From Chelonoidis abingdonii (lineage: Eukaryota > Chordata > Testudines > Testudinidae), in contig NC_133776.1 in NCBI RefSeq assembly GCF_003597395.2, positions 39,673,947 to 39,737,946 of the forward strand: a DNA stretch of 64,000 bases, given 5' to 3'. Below, piece by piece: positions 55,461 through 64,000 of this stretch; position 1 is the stretch's first letter; every line of letters begins with the position of its first letter. The notes beneath the pieces were generated by a model, which saw only the letters and a list, made by a program, of their open reading frames with translations, did no database searches and was not told the DNA's origin. A program made the position numbers and the translations under genes.

Positions 55461-57649
55461 TAGAAATTTTATATTCATATCTTCCTAGAAAGACAGACTA
55501 AAACAGATACCATGATCTCCATTTTACTGATAGGTTATCTAGGTTATCCATAATGTCTGGATATCTCACAATGTTTAATATATTTACCCTCACAACAGTC
55601 TATGAAGTAGTGAGGGAAGTACTAATGTTTACATACAGTGCACTGAGGTGGAAAAAACTCAATGATTACCTAAGGTCACACAGGATAATCTGTGGCAAAC
55701 AGGCAATTGAACCTGGCAATAAGTCCCAGTCTTTGGCCCTGATCACTGGACCATCATTCCTCTCCTGTAAAAGGAAGACATTTTTAATAACTTACCCAAG
55801 TGTCCTGGAACCCAAGCAAAATGGCAGGAAGGTACCATAGCCTGCTTTACATCAGAGTGAATCTCTCTGGAAACAAGGAGCCCAACTGGCAAAGGGATGG
55901 AGGTGTAAATTTATACTTCACTTCTCAAGTAAGAATGAATCTAAGACCAATGTAATTTGTTATGGGTTTTTCTTCAAGAAACAAATTTGACGCTGTCACT
56001 GTCTGACTGTGGTGTTAGCACACTATGCCAGATAAACCAGACAATATAATTTGCAAACATATGAGTTAGACTTAGGATATCAGGCCAATGGGTCACCACT
56101 AGATTGGATTACAAAGTGACATGCTACTAGTACAGCTTGCTGAATTGCATTAAATATTTGGAATGTATTTTTTTTTAAAAAAACAGATCCATTTTCAAAT
56201 CCCTTAGAATTGGGTGTTTTCCCTGTAAGAAACTTAAAATTATAAACTGTTTGCAATTTTTCTATCCATTGGCAGCTCTGTAATAAACATGCAATTCTCT
56301 GTAAGACATGGGATACTCTGTTTATGCTAAGGCACTCTATGCTTTCCACACCAGAAAATCAGAAAAGCATGTGTTGGCATCTGGAAAGAACATACAGTGC
56401 TGATTCATGAAAGGAATGTATCAGAGTCTATTCTTGAACCAGTGGGGCTTCTGCCTCCATCCTGTCTACCCATGAGAACATTTATCTGTATAATGCAAAG
56501 TGCTTCATATGTAAAACAAAATAAGCACAACTTCGCTTTTCCCTTTTTTGGGGAGGTGGCCCGGGGGTGGGAGGAAGGAGAAAAAAGGAGTAATTGTTGT
56601 TGTGGTCTTTTCCCATAACACACAAGTAAAACATGTGCATCACAAGAAAGCTTGGGCTGAATGTCACAGAAATTCTAAATGCTGCATTCATTTTTTGCCA
56701 GTTCTTACTCTTGTGATCATGAACTAGGAGTCATCTTTGCCTCCTTTCTCTCTCGTGACCTACACATACAGGTTGTGTCCAGATCTTGCCACTTCTTCCT
56801 CCGTAACGTTCCTAAGCCCACCATCTTCTTTCTGCTCAGATAGCCGAAACTATCAGATAGGCCTCCATCATCTCCCACCTTGATTATTGTGCATGCTTCC
56901 TCTCTGGCTCTAAAGATCACATCACCCTCTCCCCGTCAATGAGTTCAGAACTCCAATACCTAAATCATTATCCCTGTCCCATACCCCCTTTCCTCAGATC
57001 AGCCCTTCTTCCTTTTGCATCACTGCTTCACCCTATTTCACTACATCAAGTTTAGGCTTCTCATCCTTACTTTCCATGCCCTTCACAATTTTGTCTCTCT
57101 CTTCTTTGTCTGCTTCTGTCTCTTATGGATAGCTCTTTAGAGGTATTTGAGTGCCTAAAGTACATAGGCACCTAATTCCCAATAGGAGTTTGAAAATCTC
57201 ACTAGGCACCTACCTGCATCTTTAGGCACCTAAATACCTTTAACAATCTAGCCCTTACTGCTTCAGTCCATATGGCAGGCTTGTCAAAAACCAGCAGGTT
57301 TTTGTGATCAGATCCCCCGCTACCACATTCTGCACCAGAAACACTGGCTGTTGCATGCCAAAGATCTGTTCATTTGAAGGATGCACATAATCCACCCACT
57401 TTGGGCCATCTGATAATCTCCTGTGCATATAGAACAACTGCAGAAATACAGTATCTACATAAAAAAATCCTGTATGTATCCCCAGCAAAATCCTGTACTA
57501 GCCACTAACCCAGATGCTGGATTGAGAGGAAGGGAATATATCAGGAACGGCAGAGCAAGATCCACCATCCTTCCACCCTGGGGCAGGGCAACATGATCTA
57601 TAATACTCTTTACTGATCACTTTAAAAAAAACCAACCATGTACATTGTC
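55461..57649. other. Non-coding sequence
   Basis: Several short frames on both strands without domains; 56740-57070 is pyrimidine-rich. No gene or delimited element. Confidence 0.45.
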
Positions 57650-57652
57650 TTA

Positions 57653-57923
57653 GAGTATGTCTAGACTGCAAATAAATAAATACATAAAGCCTCACAGAAG
57701 CAAGTCTCAGAGCTTGGGTCAATAGACATGGGCTTACAGAGCTTATGCTGTAAGGCTAAAACTAGCAGTGTAAATTTTTGTGGTAGGACTGGAGCCCAGG
57801 CTCTGAGATCCACCCCCCTCACTGGATTTCAGACCCAGGTTCCAGCCTGAGTGGGAACGTCAATGGACTCGGGCTCTGGAACTCATTGCCATGGGTCTTG
57901 TTTTGCAATGTAGACATAAACCC
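57653..57923 (+). mobile_element. PIF/Harbinger MITE with TTA TSD
   Basis: 271 bp. Termini gagtatgtctagactgcaa and (complement of right end) gggtttatgtctacattgca. TTA at 57650-57652 and 57924-57926. Non-coding. Confidence 0.9.
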
Positions 57924-57926
57924 TTA

Positions 57927-59221
57927 GTGTCTGCTGCCCACTGCATTATGTGTCTGGAAGTCTGGCTGTAGAACTGATTGCATATGTGCAGCATATGGAT
58001 TGCCAAGGGGCATTTTAACCATAGCTCTCTCCCAGCACTCTGTCCCCTTGTAACCTCTTCTCCCATTCCCAAGTGGAATCTTTTTTAAGGTTTACCAACC
58101 AGCACAACTAAGGAATTGTAAATAAGGAAAAGGTTAGCACCTCAGCATAGACTTAATATAGCCTCAAAGCAGCAACTTTAATAGCAATGGATGAGGGTGA
58201 GAGTTGGCCAGAGGATGACAATTTCATTTCACAACAACTTTTGAGATTTCAAAATTTGTTTTTGTTCCACACTGGAATGAAAACAAAACCTTGTGAAGGA
58301 GTTTGTGGAATGGAATTGTCAAAATGTCCATTTTGGAATTGAAAAGGTCAGGTTTATGATCTCTTTTTCATCCTCCAGAAAATCCACTGTGGACCTGAAA
58401 ACCTGCCTGTTGAAACTGTGTCAAAATCAACACGTTTCTGAAATGTTTTGCCTTTGACAAAACTGCAGATTTACTGCCCTCCAACCGACGCCTAAAAAGG
58501 TTTTGAGCCAACTCTACTGTGGACATTCATTTAATTAAGCCATATATGCATATACATATGGAACAGTAGCTGAATTAGACATCTATTTACATACATAAAG
58601 TCAACTTAAATATAGACTAAACTTATATTATGAAGTCAAACAGGACTCAAAGGTTGGTTGAATAACAATGTTATACATTATAGTAACAGATTCTAACTTG
58701 ATTCTCATTATACCACATCTATTAACAAACCGAATTGTGGTCAGAACACAAATGAATAACATTACCAAAAATTAGAAAGTATTTTAATAAATTTTCAATA
58801 AATCTGTTAGGATGATAGGGGAAATAAATGGCTATCTGGTGACCTAATAACCTCATCATATTCAAAACCAGAAAATAATTATTTATCAAAAGGATTCATT
58901 TTCTGCTGATTGTTAATATTAACCTTTATGTCACGTATGAGAACCTAAAAATGGAGTAACCTGGGCTTGATTCTGAACTCACTAACACCAGTGTAATGAG
59001 GAGTAATTCCAGTGAAAGCAATGAAGTTACATCAATTTAAAACACATATAAAAGAGACTAGAATTAGACCCTTTAAGTTGTTTCACTTTGATTAGTCTGC
59101 TACTGTAAATATGTGTAGTCAAGACTCCCTAGTCTCAGTAAGGCCATCTGTGAACAAACACATGGAGTTTGCATCCATCTCCTGCCACATTTTTGGCGGA
59201 GTTCTTTCACCATTCTCTCTG

Positions 59222-59270
<49 letters not shown>

Positions 59271-60241
59271 TACCCACACACACACAGAGCAACTTTCTGC
59301 CAGTCTGAGATCCCCTTCCTTACCTGTTCCTGAGGCTCTATAATCTTTTGTGGCCCTTTCCCTCTTATTTGAGCCAGAAAGGCAGATGATTAAGCTGGAG
59401 CAGCACTTTCATGAGAGGAATGCTCAGTCTTTCAGAATATGCTGTAATTCCAATAGGCTTCTCTGTTCAGTCTCTCAGGTGGCAGCTTTCCAACCAATGG
59501 AATGAATACCTGAGACTTCTAGAACTGCTTCAGACTGTCTTGGAATATGCTCAATGTAAGACAAATAGAAGCAATGGCGATGTTGGTCGCTACTGCAAAT
59601 CTCAGTTCTTGGATCGTTACCTGCCTACCTATGCAGCAGATACCATTTTACTTTACAAAAGCATAGGTAAGGTGTATTCTGGCTTCACCACAACTGTGTT
59701 TGTCCCCAGGGAGAAGTAACTGGGGACCCCTGTGATTGAATGGGTTGAAGTCCCTTCTTAAAGGATTACACCACTCTATCTCTCTTGCCTTAGCAGCAGC
59801 CATGTGGTCAAATTATCCATGAGGTCCCAGGGAGCTTCTGTGTGTGCCTAGCAGAGGACAGCACCAACAAAAGCTTTCTCTCTCTGGCAGGAAGGGACTA
59901 GGGAGAGAGAATCCCCACTAAAGCAGAGGTGAGTGCATAAAACTGAATCACCATGTATCCAGGAGAGTGACCACAGATGTAGAAGAGATGTCTGGGGCTG
60001 TAGAGCGCGAGTACTAAATTAAATACCCTCTCCCATTCAGGCAGGAGCAATAGCAGGGAGCCAGGCTTGATCTTGCTCCTCCACTGCCAGGATCAGCTGC
60101 TGCCTGGAATCTAATTGCTCCTTCTCCACTGTGTAGAGGAGCAGTAGCAGAGGAATGGACTAGAGACTCAATCATCCACTTCCAGCATATAAGAGGATCT
60201 GACACTGTAAAGGGGACAGGGACTGACACTGAACTCCCTGC
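57927..60241. other. Non-coding sequence
   Basis: 58200-58480 holds the diffuse gaaatg/aaaattt repeat. 58975-59075 has tail-like words (gcttgattctgaactcac). 59411-59719 has a 102-residue frame with no recognised domain; it ends near an accidental donor-like ataggtaaggt at 59665. Confidence 0.45.
59213..59287. repeat. (TC)n(CA)n compound microsatellite
   Basis: A CT-rich run followed by CA dinucleotides with a 'tacc' interruption. It explains the Ser/Leu and Arg/Glu homopolymer frames on the two strands. Confidence 0.97.
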
Positions 60242-60249
60242 CCTCTACC

Positions 60250-60494
60250 CAGGGATGGCTTCAGGGTTTTTGCCACCCCAAGCAGCAAAAAAAAAAAAAA
60301 AAGCCGCAATCGCGTTAGATGGCTGCTCCACCACGCCGCTTTCTTCTTTGGTGGCAATTTGGTGGCAGGTCCTTCCCTACGAGAGGAATCTAGGGAGCCG
60401 CTGTGATTTTCAGCCGAAGAGCCTGACATGTCATCCCTTCCCCGTAGCCGCCCCAACCACCTGCTTGCTGAGCTGGTGCCTGGAGCCGTCCTTG
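60250..60494 (+). mobile_element. hAT-type MITE with perfect 8-bp TSD
   Basis: 245 bp with termini cagggatggcttcagg and (complement of right end) caaggacggctccaggc. The target duplication is cctctacc at 60242-60249 and 60495-60502. It carries a poly-A run of 16 at 60287-60302. Confidence 0.9.
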
Positions 60495-60502
60495 CCTCTA
60501 CC

Positions 60503-60895
60503 GTCATTAAATGAGGATCCAGAGGTGAGCCAGGGTCAAGAGACAAGGAGCTTTACTGCAGCAGGTAATGAGGGATCAGTGGAGTGAAGAGAATCACTAT
60601 TCTGCTGGTAGGGAGCAGAGCATCTCCACTGCCAATGAGAGAATGCCTGCTGCTCTTGGTGGGAAACTGCTAGGGCCTGCAGACTCAAAACCCCATTTCT
60701 CTTCAGAGCTGTTCATCCAGAACCTTATTCAGACTGGCTTAGACCTGTATAGAGAGATGAGTCAGACTGGATCAGATCCACCTAGAGAGGAAGAACAGTC
60801 AAAGACTATATGTGCCAGAGAGGAGAAGCCTGACTTTTGGGGATTGGACTAGTGGAGCAACCCTGCATTTGTGGGGGAGCCAAGATATGCCTGTT
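60503..60895. other. Non-coding sequence, nothing recognised
   Basis: A 94-residue frame (60568-60852) has no recognisable domain. Confidence 0.45.
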
Positions 60896-61905
60896 TAGAG
60901 TCATAAACTTTAAGGTCAGAAGGGACCATTATGATCATCTAGTCTGATCTCATGCAGAACGCAGGCCACAGAGTCTCACCCACCTACTCCTGTAATAAAC
61001 CTAACCTAGGTCTGAGCTATTGAAGTCCTCAAATCATGGTTTAAAGACTTCCAAGGTGCAGAGAATCCTCCAGCAAGTGACAGGTGCCCCACGCTGCAGA
61101 GGAAGGGAAAAAACCACAGGGCCTCTGCCAATCTGTCCTGGAGGAAAATTCCCTTCCGACACCAATATGGCGATCAGCTAAACCCTGAGCATGTGGGCAA
61201 GACTCACCAGCCAGACACCCAGGAAACAATTCTCTATAGTAACTCAGATCCCAACCCATCTAAAATCCTCTCACAGGCCACTGGGCATATTTACTGCTAA
61301 TAGTCAAAGATCAATTAATTGCCATCCCATCATACCATCCCCTCCACAAACTTGTCAAGCTTAGCCTTTTGCCCCCACTGCTCCCCTTGGAAGGCTGTTC
61401 CAGAACTTCACTCCTCTTATGGTTAGAAACCATCTAATTTCAAGTCTTAACTTCCTGACGGCCAGTTTATATCCATTTGTTCTTGTGTTCACATTGGTAC
61501 TGAACTTAAATAGTTCCTCTCCCTCCCTGGTATTTATCCCTCTGATATATTTATAGAGAGCAATCATATCTCCCCTCAGCCTTCTTTTGGTTAGGCTAAA
61601 TAAGCCAAGCTCTTTGAGTCTCCTTTCATAAGACAGGTTTTCCATTTCTCGGATCATCCTAGTAGCCCTTCTCTGTACCTGTTCCAGTTTGAATTCATCC
61701 TTCTTAAACATGGGAGACCAGAACTGCACACAGTATTCCAGATGAGGTCTCACCAGTGCCTTGTATAACGGTACTAACACCTTACCTCTACTGGGACTAC
61801 CTCGCCTGATGCTTCCCAAGACTGCATTAGCATTTTTTATGGCACATTGGCAGCTCACAGTCATCCTGTGATCAACCTGTATGTTCACATCAACTATGTG
61901 AACCT
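60896..61905 (-). mobile_element. CR1 LINE, 5'-truncated, minus strand, with 3' UTR
   Basis: The 3' UTR (60896-61360) reads, on +, aaggtcagaagggaccatta, tagtctgatctcatgcagaa, ctcacccacctactcctgta; this is the CR1 3' UTR inverted. ORF2 C-terminus follows at 61361-61888(-). The 5' edge is near 61905. Confidence 0.92.
61361..61888 (-). pseudogene. CR1 ORF2, C-terminal region (175 residues open)
   Basis: Best-preserved coding stretch in the window. The frame starts near the truncated 5' edge (M-N-I-Q-V-D-H-R-M) and runs through K-N-A-N-A-V-L-G-S-I-R-R-G, L-V-P-L-Y-K-A-L-V-R-P-H-L-E-Y-C-V-Q-F-W, L-E-Q-V-Q-R-R-A-T-R-M-I-R, L-S-Y-E-R-R-L-K-E-L-G-L-F-S-L-T-K-R-R-L-R-G-D and a V-K-F-W-N-S-L-P block near the end. 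It lacks the catalytic F-A-D-D box and the endonuclease, which lie in the missing 5' part. It is a truncated, non-autonomous relic. Confidence 0.9.
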
Positions 61906-64000
61906 CTTAGGTGTGCAAAATAGATCTGGAATTGGCATGAGAAGATCCTTTTTGCTAGCATTTTGATGTTTCTGCTTCAGTTCCCAAATAATTTATAATA
62001 AAATCAATTGAACTTCTTCAGATCGCAAACCTTCAGTGAAGTGTTGAATTTCTTTTTTTTAATATGAACTGTAAGCCCCATGGGGCATTCTCAGCTAGTG
62101 TAAGTTGTCTTCACTCCATTCGCAGCTGAGACTGTGCCTCCATAAACGTACATCATGTATACAGCACAGAACATTGTTTATACCAAAGAATTTAATTTGC
62201 ATAATTTGAGGATGCAGTGTAATTTTTCAGGAAAGAAACTGTGACTAGCCAGCAGCAATCTAAACTGTTGTTGAAACGGTATCCTAAAACAGGAAATCTA
62301 TGGAAGCTTAGACATTTACTTCAATAATGACAGGATTGGGGCCAAAGTAAATCTTTGGCCAGTGAGGTTGAATCTAATTGAGGATAAGTTTGCGTGTGTT
62401 CATGACAAACTGGGGAGGATATTCTAAGATGATGTCAGGATAAAGGGAGAAAAAAAGATGTGCCAAAAGATTAAGCTATGTAGCTCCACAGAGTGTGTCC
62501 AGATTTTTCAGCCCACTGCTGGTATTAGTATGTTGTTTTGATGCTTTAATAAGGCTTCTTTAAAGATTGTAGGACTGACATTCCCCATTATGTAGTCCTT
62601 TAGACCCTCAGACTACAATGACTTCACATGGGTGGACTACACAGAGCCCTTGATGTCGGTAGGGCTCTATGCAGGGGCAGGAATCTGCCCACAAGAAGCT
62701 CATTGCCAGATTGGGCCTTTACATCCAGGCAATGTGGGTAAAAAGTTCTACCAAGTCAGAACAATAAGAGTTTTACCCTCACCTTTGTCTCAGTTTTCAC
62801 CAGAGTAAATGATGGCACAAGGCACAGAGCAATGGAGAATGAAGCCCTATGTAATAAATGTGTGCATGTCTGGCATGATGTCCAGTTTTGCACTAGATAT
62901 TGTCACACGGAAATGCTTCCCAGACCAGCTCAAAACTGATGAACCTCATTCCTGTTGAATCACTGCAGTAATCAAATTGTTATCCCCAAAACACATGGTG
63001 CCTCATGATTTTGGCAGTAGATCCTGTGCTGTGGGAGATTCTGCCATTAATGGGAGCACAGATACTTCAAATGGGCATATAATAAACAGCAAATAAATTA
63101 CCCCCTCTCTCTTCAAAAGAACTAATCAAGTACTGCAGGAAAATGAATGTAAATAAACTATTGATTAAGAACTAAAAGGATTTTAATTATATTACTTACA
63201 GAAATAATTTAATTTAACCTAAACAGACAACTGGGAGCAGATATTTTGCCTGAGCATTCTTCAGATCACTAATTAAAATTTCCAGGAGGAAATTTGAGTT
63301 TAGTGTCTGGATCTTAAAGATAAACAGTGTTTGTGTTTCTTTTCATTACATTTTTATGAAGGTTTATGCAGAGATGAAATGTAATTTTGCTGTGCTCTAT
63401 TTAAAATAATATGATGACCTGGATATTTCATACTCCATGCTTATCTTTTAATCCGGGAAAGTTGAAAAATAAAACAGGATTTGGACTGGAGACATGTCAC
63501 ACATATTTCCTTTTCATGGGGATTTATATCTACATTGTTTATGGGATCATGGATGTAAAGGCTTTTTGTTTTGTTTTGTTTTTGCAAGAGAAAAACAATT
63601 ACAGCTTTGGGGCCCCACTCTTGTTCCCAGTGACACAAAGAGGGTATTTTGTCACTAACTTCAGTGAGAACAGGATCAGATCCTTTACTTTAAGCCTTAA
63701 GGACCTGATCCAAAGCACACTGAAAACTCATATAGACTTCAGCAGATTTTGGGTCAGACTCCAAGTGCCTGAAGTATAATGAAGGACATCAGTGAATCTA
63801 CATATTTTGTTTTATATAGCATTTGGCTTTCCATGCTTCTTCCTGCTTTACAACAGGTTATTTACTAGACTTCTGATTATTTATTTCTACATTACTAAAT
63901 GGGCAAGAGAGTCAATAATAATCTAATAAATAGAATAGGAAAGAGTTGCATAAAGAGGCATCTCATTTTCAAGATTTCTTTAAGAATTCTTCATAGCTAC
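61906..64000. other. Non-coding sequence
   Basis: 63690-63780 has a tail-motif fragment (gacctgatccaaagcacact, cttcagcagattttgggtca). No gene or delimited element. The 122-residue frame at 63411-63779 has no domain and reads into that repeat. Confidence 0.45.

Noticed and set aside
59100..59308. Arg/Glu-rich and Ser/Leu-rich short proteins
   Set aside because: Translation of the (TC)n(CA)n microsatellite.
59411..59719. 102-residue frame with a donor-like ataggtaaggt at its end
   Set aside because: No recognisable domain, and no convincing acceptor in a consistent frame; a donor-like word alone is common by chance.
60172..60587. Overlapping frames of 124 and 110 residues on opposite strands
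   Set aside because: They span the hAT MITE at 60250-60494 and its poly-A run; both change texture at the element borders.
1..64000. CRISPR array, operons, ribosome binding sites or prokaryotic terminators
   Set aside because: The sequence is vertebrate; no regularly spaced short repeats and no operon-like coding.

Overview
This is a 64 kb piece of an amniote nuclear genome, most probably a turtle. I infer that from the repeats: decayed CR1 LINEs dominate, with a tRNA-derived SINE carrying a CR1-like tail, several Penelope-like element (PLE) tails, PIF/Harbinger and hAT MITEs and one Tigger/pogo-like element, and no mammalian Alu or L1. A crocodilian is a less likely alternative. I find no bacterial gene, rRNA, functional tRNA or CRISPR array, and no host protein-coding exon I can name. 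The window reads as an intron or intergenic desert, and nearly all protein-coding signal comes from broken transposon genes.

Layout: 1-4.1 kb holds a hAT MITE (1695-1813) and a PLE insertion ending in a perfect 80-bp palindrome (2568-2676). From 4.1 to 7.4 kb lies a CR1 scrap, a 45-bp filler and a Harbinger element with a two-exon Myb/SANT gene (+) facing a transposase remnant (-). At 8.1-9.2 kb is an unclassified repeat that contains the second copy of the 45-bp filler. At 11-14.5 kb are a PLE inverted remnant, an unclassified repeat split by a hAT MITE, a foldback hAT and a Harbinger MITE. At 20.2-21.1 kb is a PLE tail with a GIY-YIG endonuclease fragment and a 12-bp target-site duplication (TSD). 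At 26.7-28.9 kb a Tigger-like element abuts a CR1 that is split by a PLE inverted dimer. At 34.1-35.3 kb are a CR1 with its 3' octamers and a third copy of the first hAT MITE. At 38.4 kb is the tRNA SINE; at 41.4-43 kb an LTR-like repeat and a LINE reverse-transcriptase fragment; at 44.6 kb a second foldback hAT; at 46-52 kb three Harbinger-type MITEs and a CR1; at 53.4-55.5 kb a second LTR-like copy and a hAT nested in a Harbinger-type MITE; at 57.6-61.9 kb a Harbinger MITE, a hAT and a minus-strand CR1.

The most interesting signal is the set of PLE tails. Two independent insertions, each with a 13-bp TSD, are inverted dimers whose short arm ends at the same base. Three loci carry a block that resembles the core of a hammerhead ribozyme (CNGANGA, a 6-bp stem, GAAA-like, a mini-stem, UC) or part of it. 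Precise TSDs let many insertions be delimited to the base. Element names beyond the superfamily rest on recalled family features, not on a database search.
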